Assembly: GCA_030062745.1 (NCBI GenBank)
Contig: CP099846.1
Coordinates: 28,789,201 to 28,853,200 of the forward strand
Origin: Capitulum mitella
Taxonomy: Eukaryota > Arthropoda > Thecostraca > Pollicipedomorpha > Pollicipedidae
DNA: 64,000 nucleotides
Direction: 5' to 3'
Shown here: one piece after another, positions 47,927 through 60,057 of the stretch
Layout: the number at the start of each line of letters is the position of its first letter
Numbering within the stretch: position 1 is the stretch's first letter
The notes under the pieces: model-generated
Databases searched by the model: none
The model's input: only the letters and a program-made list of their open reading frames with translations
Told to the model about the DNA's origin: nothing
Position numbers and translations under genes: made by a program

Positions 47927-50900
47927 ATGACCACGTGCACGCGCGAGAACATATTCGGCGTGACCAGCCGGTTCCGCTGTCCAGAGGCCGGCAGCCGGCC
48001 GGAGGACCGCTACTGCTGCGGCACCAAGACCGAGCGCCACTGCTGCAGCCAGGACCCGCTCGACGCCCTCTCGGGCGGCGGCGGCGGCTACGGCGGCGGC
48101 GGCGGGAGCCGTGGCACCTACGGAGGAGGAGGAGGAGGCGGGACTTATGGGGGAGGAGGAGGAGGCGGGACTTACGGGGGAGGAGGAAGCAGCGGCGGTG
48201 GGTCGAGAGGCGGTTATGGCGGAGGCGGCAGCGGCGGAAGAGGAACCGCCAGACATGATCCACAGCAGGTGTAAGTAACTCCGAGGCGGCACACATTACT
48301 CTGCTGGAAGTCTTTTTGCTTGATCTGTGTTGTAGTTTTGTTTCCGATTTTCGTGTCGCGTACGATGTATGGTGTGTCAGTGGCTTTGCATTCTTATCTC
48401 GCTTCGTTTATATTATAAAAGTGATGGAGAGGTTGACCCAGCCACGTTATACCTTTCCTGATGTATGTAAAATGAGGTATTCTCCAATACATGTAGGTCA
48501 TTTTATGATGTCACAGATGGTGATGGTCATTACAGGCACTCATTTACTTTTGCACGTGTTGTTTTCCTTCCCAAGTGTAATGGAAGCCTTTTTCCCTCAC
48601 ACCTCCGTATTTAAGCCCAAACCATCATTTGTCGTTGATAGCAGTTCCTAAACACCGTTGTTTTTCTCGTTTCTTAGTAGGGAGTGGCATTGCGTGCAAT
48701 TATATTATTGCCTCTCAAATGAGGACATTAACATAAGGTTCTGCGCCCCGCGGTGGATCGGGGCAGGAGCACTCCTGGTTACCCGCTCGGGAGGGAGGGG
48801 GAGGTAGATAGTTCAGTGACGGGCCGGAAAATCGCGAATGAATGGTGAACGCATTGCCATACAGTGTATTGTAGTATTACCTGTCACTTTCCGTTGGTGG
48901 TTTCTGTCCGTGATCCTCAGTATAATGGGCTTTCTTGTGTCGTCCTTGTCGTGATGCATTTCGCTCTGTGGGCCTTGCCACTCGTGAGCGTGTGTTCGTG
49001 TCTCACCTTCTCCGCGGTTCGTATTTAGTGTGGTGACTTTCGCGTGACGCGGCGCGGGCCGTGCGCGGCGCTGTTATGATAAATGTGGCGCGCGCCGGGG
49101 CAGGACGGAGCTGGCCTCCGGTCTGGCCAGCGGTCTGCTCTTCCTGACGCTGGTCGTCTGCTGCCTCTGCTGCGTCTGCTGCCCGTTCTGCCCGGTCAAC
49201 AAGCGACGGAAGAGGCGAGGTAATGGGTAATGGGTGACGCACGGCGCGGGGTGGGCCGAGTGGTGTGGGCTGCATCTGCGCCCGTCTCTGCAACTGGGGA
49301 GAACTGCGCGCGACAAACAAGAACGGTGGGTGGGACGCTAGAAGATTTTTGCTGTTGAATGTTTTATTTTCATCAGATTACTGTTTCCTTCACATGGCTT
49401 ACGTCTTGGCAGGCGAACAGTCCTACGTGTGCAAGTTCTTTGGGTAGTAGCATTGTGAATTTGACTCGGACGAAGATTGAGGTGCCGTGTAAGCATATCA
49501 ACTCCAGAATGTGATGCGCCGCCAGCTGGTGGAGGCGGAGGCGGAGGAGGCGGTGGCGGTATGCCGATGGGCCGCGTGGAGCCGCCGCCTCCGCAGCCGT
49601 CGCCGCAGCCGCCACCGAGCTACCCCCAAGCCAGGAGGAGGAGGCTATCCCCAGCCAGGAGGAGGAGGCTATCCCCAGCCAGGAGGAGGAGGCTATCCCC
49701 AGCCAGGAGGAGGAGGCTATCCTCAACCGGGCGGAGGTGGTTACCCCCAGCCAGGAGGAGGAGGATATCCTCAGCCTGGTGAGCCGACAGCGGGGTGAAT
49801 ATGTTCGGTGGAATCTAATCCGTCTTTTTTGTGCCTTTTGCACAATCTTGCTTCAGTTGGACGGCGGCCTGCTCTGTTTTCTGGAAGTTTGATGTTTGTC
49901 AGTCTTCTTGTGTCTTGCATTGTTTTTGCCGTTTTCATGTTGTAGGACTGTACGTGGCCTTGCCCCTATCGTTCTTCCACCGCGATGCCGGGCCCCAACA
50001 GCTGGGGTGGCGCACGGCGAAAGGCCGTGCATTTCCGGCCGCCCGACCGTCGTTTAGTCGTGTGCCCGGGCGACCGGCGGGTCCTGCGCGTGAGCTCCTG
50101 CCGACATATCTGACCGCCGGCCGTCCGCTGCAGGCGGCGGCTACCCGTCCTCTCCGCAGCCGCCCGGCTGGGCCCCCCCCGGCTCGCCCTCCGCCCCGCC
50201 CCCCTCCAGCGGCGGCGGCTGGGCCCCGCCCCCCTCCAGCGGCGGCTGGGCGCCCCCCGTGTCTGGCAGCGGCGGCGGCGGCGGCAGCAGCAATGGAGGA
50301 GGAGGCTGGTCGGCGCCCGCGGCGCCGCCTGCGGCGCCCTCCAGCGGCGGTGGCGGTGACTGGAGGAGCGACATCGACAAGATGATGGGGTGAGTGGGCC
50401 GCGCGCCTCGAGCGTTCGTGTCGGCGCGGTCCGGCTGTGGTGGCTCGTGTCTGCGGGGTTGGACTGGGATGGCTCGTGTCTGCGGGATTGGACTGGGATG
50501 GCTGGTGTCTGCGGGATTGGACTGGGATGGCTCGTGTCGGCGGGGTCGGGCTGCGGTGGCTCGTGTCGGCGGGATTGGACTGGGGTGGCTCGTGTCGGCG
50601 GGGTCGGGCTGCGGTGGCTCGTGTCGGCGGGGTTGGGCTGCGGTGGCTCGTGTCGGCGGGATTGGACTGGGGTGGCTCGTGTCGGCGGGGTTGGGCTGCG
50701 GTGGCTCGTGTCGGCGGGGTTGGGCTGCGGTGGCTCGTGTCGGCGGGGTTGGGCTGCGGTGGCTCGTGTCGGCGGGGTCGGGCTGCGGTGGCTCGTGTCG
50801 GCGGGGTTGGGCTGCGGTGGCTCGTGTCGGCGGGATTGGACTGGGGTTCGGCGGGGTCGGGCTGCGGTGGCTCGTGTCGGCGGGGTTGGGCTGCGGTGGC

Positions 50901-51915
50901 TCGTGTCGGCGGGGTTGGGCTGCGGTGGGGGGTGGGCTGTGGTGGCTCGTGTCGGCGGGGTCGGGCTGTGGTGGCTCGTGTCTGCGGGGTCGGGCTGTGG
51001 TGGCTCGTGTCGGCGGGGTTGGGCTGCGGTGGCTCGTGTCGGCGACGGAGGGCACGTCGGGATACCGCCGGCGAAGGGTGCGAGGTTAGCGAGGAACATG
51101 TTGACGTAAACTGATGCCGTGATCGTATGGTTCGGCCGGGGCTGTGCTGCGGGGGAGGGAGAGCTGGGCCTTCCGATGACTGGCATTGTCCTGCTCCCGG
51201 GATCATAGCATATTGTGTTTTTGCCCCTCCCATCAACGATGATGCTCGTCTCTCACGTCGAAGGTTAAGGCGTTTTGAGTTAGAGCTCTTGACGCTTTTT
51301 TGCATTTGTCAATTGAATTTGTCAGATTTAAGAGAAATTTGCGTTCTGATTCGACAAAGTTCACCGAGGAAGCTTTTACACAGACTTCCAGTTGTGTGTG
51401 TGTGCATCCATAAACTACACGATGTGAGTGTGATGAAAGTCTTTTTTTACTTTCAGTTTCGGTGACCCGGGGCAGAAGAAAGGAGGTGTGTGTTAGTGCT
51501 GCACTTGACAGTGAAGTAAAAACCTCGATACGGTCAAACGCGCAAATTAATCTGCGTCTGATGCGAATGCAGGATTCTTCAGTGACGCGTCCAACCTTTA
51601 TCTGTCGAAGACCTTGACGCATCCTTTGAGTGGTTGCCCGATTACCATACGTATATGTATTGGTATTTGATGCATACAGTGCTGTTGATTTCAAACAAAT
51701 TTGGGTATTTCGTTATCGCTTTGGGGTCGCTGGGAACTTTCAGGTTGACCTCCGGTCCCTGATTGTCTTTGACTTTGACAGTATCTCCCGTGGTTTTGCA
51801 AGGTATTTTCCTGGAGTGGGCGGCAGTGGGCAGAAAGGCAGTTTTGTGCACGAAACGGTCTAATTCTTCCTTTTGTCTTGCAGACCACCCGCCGCCGTAC
51901 AATCCCAACTTCTAG
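47927..51915 (+). CDS. Shisa-like single-pass membrane protein with PPPY tail, six exons
   Basis: Exons: 47927-48270, 49104-49219, 49508-49778, 50134-50389, 51457-51485, 51884-51915; all junctions are GT...AG and in phase. The start has a strong CCCACCATGA context with an in-frame stop upstream, so there is no signal peptide, as in the SHISAL2/FAM159 subgroup. Domains: Cys-rich N-terminus (CTRENIFG...FRCPEAG...YCCG...HCCSQ), Gly-rich linker, transmembrane segment (LASGLLFLTLVVCCLCCVCC) with a basic stop-transfer (NKRRKRR), GGGGYPQP repeats, Pro/Gly/Trp-rich region, and the C-terminus DHPPPYNPNF. The PPPY motif is a WW-domain ligand; Shisa-family proteins act in receptor trafficking, but the role here is not known. 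About 348 aa if one extra C in the run at 49623-49627 is discounted; otherwise exon 3 shifts frame. Alternatively a 76-nt intron (49559-49634) restores the frame. Confidence 0.85.
49632..49778 (+). repeat. In-exon 24-bp tandem repeat encoding GGGGYPQP
   Basis: About six 24-bp units encode Gly4-Tyr-Pro-Gln-Pro in exon 3 of the Shisa-like gene. Units differ mainly at synonymous positions (TAT/TAC, CCC/CCT), which supports selection on the protein and this reading frame. Confidence 0.85.
50430..51050. repeat. 29-bp GC-rich minisatellite in an intron of the Shisa-like gene
   Basis: About 21 units of a 29-bp repeat (GGCGGGGTTGGGCTGCGGTG followed by GCTCGTGTC) with TT/TC and CT/GG variants; the first few units differ most. 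It lies in the intron between exons 4 and 5. The unit has no stop codon in any frame on either strand, and 29 is not a multiple of three, so all six frames stay open across the array and any predicted proteins here are artefacts. Confidence 0.95.
51457..51485 (+). CDS. 29-nt micro-exon of the Shisa-like gene
   Basis: TTTACTTTCAG precedes 51457 and GTGTGT follows 51485. Joining exon 4 directly to the last exon gives the wrong frame. Inserting this exon contributes GFGDPGQKKG and restores the frame to DHPPPYNPNF-stop. Phase in 2, phase out 1, both matched exactly. Confidence 0.8.
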
Positions 51916-54365
51916 CGACGCTAGCGACGCCACTTCGGGGGCTTGCGAAGCTGCGGTGCCGTTCCCCCCGAGCGGGTTCGCCCGTGCGGCGCCGGCGCCG
52001 GCCGGCTCGCCCCTCCATCAGGTCACCGTGTGTTTCGAGGTCACCGGCGCCGAGCAGACGGCAGGCTCGGCCGCGGAGCCGTGCGGTGGCCGTCCGTGTG
52101 TCGTGCGGTCACCGGTCGTCTGAGCCGCTCCGTGTTGAAAGGTTCATCAGATGGGCGGTGCGCGCGTGGCTGGCGGCCAGCGCTGCGGCTGTGCCGCGGG
52201 GCTGAGGCAGCTGGAGGGCGTGGCGCTCGTATCGGCGGACCCTGCCGGTCCCGCTTGGTCGCAGGCGACTCTTCCGTTGTGAGATTGGTCGCGGTGTGCG
52301 GGTTAGCTCTGGTCTGGGTTGGATGGACGGTGTTCCTGGCGTCACTGGGGTGGGGGTGGGGATGTTGTTTTGCGCGCGTTGCCGGTCGGCTGGCGGGCCG
52401 AAAGCTGCGTTTCGGTGGCTTTGTCGTCATAGGTAACGGTGCCATTGTGAAGATATTTTTTGTCGTTCCATTCGATGTGCAACAGGTTCTCAAGTTCGTG
52501 TAGGATCCGGTACCTGAATGACGATTTTCTTTATTTCAGTTTGTAGATTCTCATGAAGATCTGTTCAGTTTTTGCAGTGAGTATATTGTAGCCCAGGCTC
52601 AAATTTGATCTGTTGGTCATAACTGCGATTTAGATGTGACGTGCGTTTTGGCGTTTTAATACTCACTGACGATACGCACAATGAGCAAAGCTATGTTATG
52701 TCGTAGGTTTGCGATACAAGTCATAATGCACTGCAGGTACTGTGAAGACATCGCGTCGTCATTTTCTGGCATGTCTTGGCCCGTTTTATGTATTAGGAAA
52801 CGTAAAGTTTATTTGCGATGAAGATTTGGTTAGGTTATTTTTTTTGGTTTTTTTTTAGGTTATTTAGGAACACCTTTAATGCTTTACTTGTGTCAGACTA
52901 ATGGAGCGGTTTGCTAGCTCTAACATTGTTCCTCAAGAACCGTGTTGCTGACTGTCTTGTCGTTGTCTGTTATTTCCCCGCGTTTCGTCCGGAGCGGTCA
53001 CATAGTGCAATGTGCCTGTCTTCAGTTCTGTGTGCTGAACGGCCTGTATTTCCGATCGCTTCCCCGACATAGCTGCGGCGAACACTGCTTTCTTAGGTGT
53101 GGTCGCCGGCCGGACTTGTGGATAGAGCACCGATGCTGTACATGCATTTACGTGCGGCACGTGGCGTAGGTTAGTGCCGCTGCTGCCTTGTGCGGCGGAC
53201 CGGCTCGACGGTGCCTTGTATTGGGTCTCCTGCTGCAGACACCGCGGTTAGTGGCGGCGCTATTTTTACACGTTTTTGGAGCCTGTTGCTGGAAGGTCTC
53301 TTTTGGATTTTAGTTGTGCACATTTGGAACTCGGCTGCCGTTTCGATCTAACACCCGCTTTCTGGTTATACTGCGTAACCAGAGAATCAAATACATTGGA
53401 ATCTCCCCACTGCGACTGAGTGACGTGTAGTTGTTACCATGTTTAGCGCGGGGTCCCCAGTCTGCGAACTACGTGATGAAATCGTCACAAGGAATGGCGT
53501 CCCACGGAATCCCTGGAAGGAGAGGATTAAGGCAGGATTACAAAATCACGAGAATGATTCCCTACGATGACCTTTAAAAACTCGTTTCGGTTTTTCCGTA
53601 GCTGGATAGCATACACGTGGCTTGATCGCTTCAAATGGCAGTGAGGGAAAAAAGTGGAAGCGTTACCCGCCATTAGGCCGTAACAACAGTAACCAGGCAC
53701 TGTCCAGCCATCACAAACGACGGTAGGCGTCCGGAAGCAGCGCTGGATGACGCACTTCACGCGGAGTACGCGGCAGGATCGCCTCAGCTTGCCTGCTATC
53801 CGCGGGACTGTGGTCGGAAACACAGCTCGCCTCCCGTGCGGCCAATCAATACAATGCGCCCCGCCCGGATTCGCCACTGTCATTGTTACAGCTGATGAGC
53901 GTCCTGAAGTGACGTTGAAGGTCGACATCGACATGAAGCACGTCTTCTACCACTGGCTATGACTAACTTTTTAATGGCCTAACATTTTTAGCTGACTTCG
54001 CCTGCTCCTAAACTCTGCACGAAATGTGGTTGTGCGTGTGTGTGTTTCACCCGTTGTGCATGTTCCCATTGTCTGACTTCGGGCACAAGAATAGCCCTGT
54101 TGGCCTTGGCCATGCATCGGGGATGGGCCCACGACGTAAAATAAATCAAATACTGCACTTGCACTGATTGCACCACATTCGTCCACGACTGGGGCCTTTC
54201 GTTACCGTGGCAATATTGGACGACTGGAATTCTTGTTTGGTATTGTTTGGAACAGTGCAAGGTTACATTTCAGACGCATGTCAGACGTTTCTGACCTGCC
54301 ACAACAACGGGGAACAGCTGACAGGTTAGTCGCACGTATGATCTGTGTGTGAATTTACGCTGACC
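51916..54365. other. 3' flank of Shisa-like gene and intergenic
   Basis: The first part is GC-rich and probably 3' UTR; no clear AATAAA signal was located near the stop. From about 52500 the sequence is less GC-rich with no recognised gene. The 135-codon minus-strand frame at 53934-53527 has no domain. Confidence 0.45.
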
Positions 54366-55831
54366 GCCTACATTGTAGGACTGATTACCTGTGATAGTCT
54401 GTGATTTTGCATTGGAGCAAATGGCTTCTGTAAGGGGGCTTTTGCAGATATTAATATTTTTATCTGGATTTGCCATTAAGTCGCCAACATGCTCCTGAGC
54501 CATTTTCAGGGATAGTACTTAACCTTTATATCATTCTCAGGGACCTTTAAATGGAGCTCTTTTGGCAGTTTATGCTGCAATGCATCCTGGTTCATGTGTT
54601 AGTGACAAAAGAGTTTTCTTGGAACATATCATTAGCACCATGCATGACCTACAGGATGAAAGCTGTAGACCAAAGCATTATTACTATTTTCACTTGTGTT
54701 TTTATGCATATTTTTTATCTGAGGTAGGGGGTGAGGTAATCTGAGTATAATTTTGGTTTCAAGTGCATTTTTCCTCACTCAGGCCTGACTTCAGAGTGGG
54801 TTAGTGGTGACAACAGCACATATGGGTATCCCTTAAGTTGGATCAAATTGGTTTCTGGTGATATGTTTTGGTGTTAAGATCAAACCTACATTTTTCATAC
54901 AGTCTATGTGTGCTGATTTTACCCAGTTTAGGGGTAAAATGAGTATATCAGCTTCATTGTTGAGTTCTTTGAAAGCTATGCACAGCCTGCTTTTCCTGAT
55001 AATATTGAAAATGGATAAAGTACCTTCATTAAACAGAAACTAAATATGGCTTCAAGACCCATTTTTTATTCAGCCAAGTTTCATTATGGAAATATGCAAG
55101 GAATGCAGTACTCTTCACCATCCAAGTTCCAACTGAAAACACAGCTGAGCTTCTTTTTCTTTTGAGCTTCACCTGTGGCTGTTTATTCACAACTATGGGA
55201 TGAGGAATCTTGATTATGTTAATATAATAAATCATATGTGAATACAACAGTGTAAAATGAGCCCATTCTACCCTAGTGCATTGTATCACATTCCACTATG
55301 GTAAACAAGTTTTGGGTTGAGTACATTCACTTGCACAAAAAGGAGCTCATTAACTAACATTTCATTTTTTTTATCAGCTTTTAAAAGTGCAGAAGAGTGT
55401 ACATACACAAATTTTATGGCCCTTTTTGCATTTGTGCAAATGCATGACAAGGTCAAGATCAAATTTAGCAAAGAGCACAGCCAGTGAATACAAACAAGCT
55501 TGTGGGATGTTATTGTCCTTTAACAGTTGTGTATGTACACAAAAAAACATGAAGCTTTTAAGTAAAAATGTTTTGATCAAATTTGATTCATATCCCTTGC
55601 ACTCATTTTGCCCCCTATACTCATAGTATCCCATCTTACCCTGTTTGTTTGTGAGAAAACCAGTGTGAGTTATGTTGACAGGTACATTTGTGCTTGCAGG
55701 GACTATTTGGAACCAGGAGTCCCTGCATTCCTGAGGTATTTGACCCAGTTGGTTGGCTTTCCAAAACAAAGCAAGAGGTTTCTGACAATGTTACAGCAGG
55801 CTACCTTGCCAGGCACAGTGACAGTGAACCA
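54366..55831. other. Second CpG-free block, running into PDE12 exon 1
   Basis: Only one CG (54482) occurs between 54366 and 55831; 54484-55831 (1.35 kb) has none. The block covers the likely promoter and first 44 coding bases of PDE12; CpG reappears at 55832 within the exon and is dense from about 56015 onward. It is AT-rich and full of TG/CA steps. No separate gene is recognised inside. Confidence 0.9.
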
Positions 55832-58800
55832 CGAGGATGGTGATGCCCAGGTGCAGCTTTCTTTCACCTACGCAGAGCCAGTGCTAAACTTTGAGCGGGT
55901 GTTCCACTTCAATCGCCCACCTCTGGAGGACGTAGGGGCCCTGTCGTCCAAGATCACCTCAAACCTAGAAAAATTCCTCAGCAAAAAGGTTCCAAAGAAG
56001 AAGAGGAAAAGCCCCTGATGGTGGGGAGGTGGAGGAGTTCGTCCTGCGGCCGCTGGTGCAGGTGCTGGTGGACGGCGAGCCGGCCTCGCCAGAGATGACC
56101 TGCCGCGAGGCGCTGGTGACGCGCGGCCGGCACGCTGCGCTGCGGGTCGGCCGCCGGCTGTACCGGCTCTGCGTGAACCCGCCGGCCGTGGTCGCGCTCG
56201 AGCTGCCCGCCCACCCGATGGCCGGCTTCCCGGTGTACCCGAGCCGGCTGCGGCTGTTGTTCGCCGCGCCGGCCGACAGCCGGCTGCGCTGGGAGCGAGA
56301 GCCGGCCGACGGCGCCGCCTGGCGGCCGGTCGGCGAGGACGCGACCTACGTGCCGACGGCTGCGGATGTCGGCCGCCGGCTGCGGCTCATCTGTGAGCCG
56401 GGCCGCGGCGAGGCGCGCGGCCGGCCGGTAGCGGTGCTCTCCGAGCCGGTGCAGGCCGGGCCCGGCCCCTGCCCGTTCGAGCAGCGGCACGCGTTTACCG
56501 GCGGGGTCGCCGAACCGGACAGGTGAGGCCCGTGCTCCGGCTGTCCGGATCTGCTGCCGCGGTCCGGCTGCCGTTGTTTCCGCCGTGATCTGCTGCGTGG
56601 ATCGGTGAGGTTTGTGCCTCATCTGCATGTGTTCCTGTTAGGGGTTGTCGTATTTTTGTTTACAATTTTTTATTTTGTGGCAGCCTGACATTTCTTGCAA
56701 GAACTTGCTTCTGATTCATCTGCTAGCTATTTGGCCACTTTCTGCACAGAGTGGCCGAAACTTTGTGTGTAGTTTATCTCGTAATGGCGTCTTTGGTTCG
56801 CCAGTTACCGGGTGGTGAGCTACAACATCCTGGCTGACCTTTACGCCGACTCGGACTACACCAGGACCGTGCTGCATCCGTACTGTCCGCCGTACGCGCT
56901 GCACATCGACTATCGCAAGCAGCTCATACTGAAGGAGCTCCTGGGTGAGAATCTGCTGTCGTCCGTCGGTATTAGTGCACACTGTGATAGTGCATCCTTT
57001 CTGATGACGTTCTGCCGTCCACAGGAGGAAACTGTATGTTGCCTGGATAAGCTGTATGGGGGATCAGTTTTCCTTTTTATCCACATACCCCGTGAACGAT
57101 ACGTGCAATCACGTGTGTCTTCGGGATTCACTTGCCCAGCCTGCATTGATGAGCTGCATATAGAACAAAAATCGGAACACGCTAAGTATAGCTTGGCAGA
57201 GCTTTTCTTCCATTGCACTTCGTCCCCTAAATACCCGTGATCTATATATCGTGGAACTCTGTTGTGAAAAAACGTGCGTTATCTCAGTAAGCAGGGAAAG
57301 GCTTTCATAAGTTCTTTTTCCTTCCCGACTATGAAACAGTGTGTTGCAAATAACTGTTTGCGATGTTACTTCGGTGATTGCCGATTGTTTCGTAATTTTG
57401 TCAGAAAAAGTGAAGCGTTTCCTTCTTTTGTTTTTAGGAAAGCGAGCTGCATTTAAGATTACCTTGTTCCGGTTCGATTTAGCGACGTTGTTGAGAGCAG
57501 TCGGATATTATACGCATTTGCAAGATCGCAGAATATGTAAAAGGCTGATTTTCTTCCTCTTACGAACGGTATTGCCGCCCTGCAAACATTTTCCTCTTCT
57601 GCAAATGGTGCATGTCACCTTTCGGTACTTCTGTTTATGAAAAAATATTGCTTTTGTTGTCAGTAGTCCGTTTGTTCGGTTTGTTCAGTCATTGGTTTGT
57701 TTTGGAAATGGATACCTCATTCTCAGATTGTGTGCGACAGGCTATAACGGCGACATCATTTGTCTGCAAGAAGTGGACAAGAAGGTGTTTGATGGCGATT
57801 TAGTCCCAAATCTGCGACCTACTGGTCTAGAAGGTGTCTTCACCAACAAAGGTGGTCAGGTTACAGAGGGCCTGGTGTGCTTCTACCGAAGTGATAAACT
57901 AAGGTGAGCCTTGTTACAGTGTTGCGAAGTGAGGAAGTTCACTTTAAGGGGAAGCTGGAAAGCCAGTGGTGGAATTATTTTTGTTCTTGAGGTTAGCGTG
58001 AGGTATTTATGGTAAGGAAGTTGTGGATTTCGATGCGTCTTGTGTGCAGGAGCATATTCAGGATTTTGCCAAGGAGGGGCCAGGACAGTCCTATCCCCCC
58101 ACTCCTCAGGACTGAAAACTTTTCGGATTTTGGCCACCCAAATCAAAGAAACTCTTATTTATTTTCATTTTTTGGTGCGTAAAGAAGTGCTAAACTTGGG
58201 ACTTCCAAGGGGGGGGGCATGACCTTGGTACCCTCGTCCCGCTGGCTGCGCCCCTGCTTGTGTGTTCTTCATATAGGTGATGTATCTTTAAAGGTAATTG
58301 TGCTCACATAAACGATGCCCTGGTTTGTCTTCTCTTTCAAGAGATGGACACTTATTTGGAAACCATTTGCTTGAAACACCCATGCTCGTCCTGCATCGCC
58401 GTTTCGGTGACATTTGCCAGGCATGCTCGGCGCCGCTAACTATTTATGAGCCCCCATTTTGGTTGCGTGGATTCCTCCGTTTTTTTTTTATGTGCACGTC
58501 TCTGACCGTGCCGGTTGCGTTTCGGCAGACTCGTGGAATCGGAGCGCGTCGTTCTGGGCGAGGTTTTCTCCCAAGATCCGCTGTTTGACGACATCGAACA
58601 GGCGTGCGCTGAGAACCCCCAGCTGCGGGAACGGCTGACGAAGCGGACTCAGGCGCTGCAGGTATGTCGCTGGATGCACGGCACGTGAACCGCGCCAGTG
58701 TGTGCAGGAGGGGAGAGATGGGGTAATTTGCGTAGGAGCAGGACGGTGGAGCTGCCGCCGTGGTGACTGAAATCATCAACGTTCGCCTTTTGTCGATACC

Positions 58801-60023
58801 AGTGGGAGTTTGGTTTTTCGGTGGAATGATCTCAATGCAGTCGTGACGTGTTGCGATGGCCCTGCTGTCAACAGGACCTTGAGACATGTCGCTAGCATAT
58901 CCGCCGTGTCTCTGACGGATTTCTTGGTGCAGGGTAGGGTTGATCCGGCGCCGCCATTACAATCGCATCAGAAAATCGCTTTTTGTTACCGGTGGTACCG
59001 AACCACAGCCAGAGTCTGAAATCGAACCAATGAGCCTGCAGGCGAATGCTTACCTTAAGCAGTCGTGTTGTGTTTTGTTTTACGCGCCAGATGACCGTGC
59101 TGGAGTCGACGGTGGCGCCGTCCGACGGCCGGGCGCCGCGACTGCTGGTGGTGGCCAACACGCACCTCTACTTCCACCCGGACGCCGACCACATCCGCGC
59201 CCTGCAGGCCGGCATGTGCATGCGGCTGCTGCAGCGGCTGATGGAGCGGCTGGGGGCTGAGGTGAGACGCTCCTGACAGTCGGCTCCGCCTCCCCGCAAA
59301 TAGGCGTCCGGGCCGTGGTCTGACGTCAGAGTCAAGGGCATCAGCGCAACACCCGGCATTTGTTTCATCTGGCATCATAAATGGCAGGATAGGACGCGGC
59401 GCTGTTTGCTTTTTTGTTCGAATTCCATTCATTGTGATGGGAAGTAGTGCTTGTCGTGCTATTCGTCCGTCGCCAGGCTGCGCACGCACGCGTCCGTCTG
59501 TGACACCGCTTCATTCTCGTGGCGCTACTGCCGGCCTGGCCGCTTCCCCTCCGTGGCGGCCTCTCGAGCGGGCGCTGACGGCCACCCGCCGGCGGCGTGT
59601 TTCAGGAGCCGGGCCGAGAGATGGCGCTGCTGTTCTGCGGCGACTTCAACAGCTGTCCGCAGTTCTCCGTAGTCCGCCTGCTGACGGCCGGCCGGCTGGA
59701 CCGGGACTTCCCCGACTTCTGCAGCAGTAAGGCGGCGATAAGAGCTCTGCGATGGGCACAGTTTCGGGCGCTGGTGTTGGATGAAAACGCCTGGGGCGCT
59801 GTGGTGTTTGGAGACGTGGACGGTGTGCCGTTCGGTCGCTGCAGGAGTCCTCGCGGATGGCGAGTGCGCCCATTTTGCCACACTGTTCCTGCCACGTTCC
59901 TTTTCTGAGCGCGGCCTTTTTTGTTGGTTTGGGCGTGCAGGCAATGCCTTGTCCTGTATAAACCAGTCGTCTTTTTTATTAATTCTATATAGTGTTATAT
60001 ATGTATATTATATATATATATAT

Positions 60024-60057
<34 letters not shown>

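Noticed and set aside
49935-51305. Very long open frames on both strands over the intron (up to 456 codons on the minus strand)
   Set aside because: They are produced by the stop-free 29-bp repeat and GC-rich exon sequence; all six frames are open, so none is evidence of a gene.
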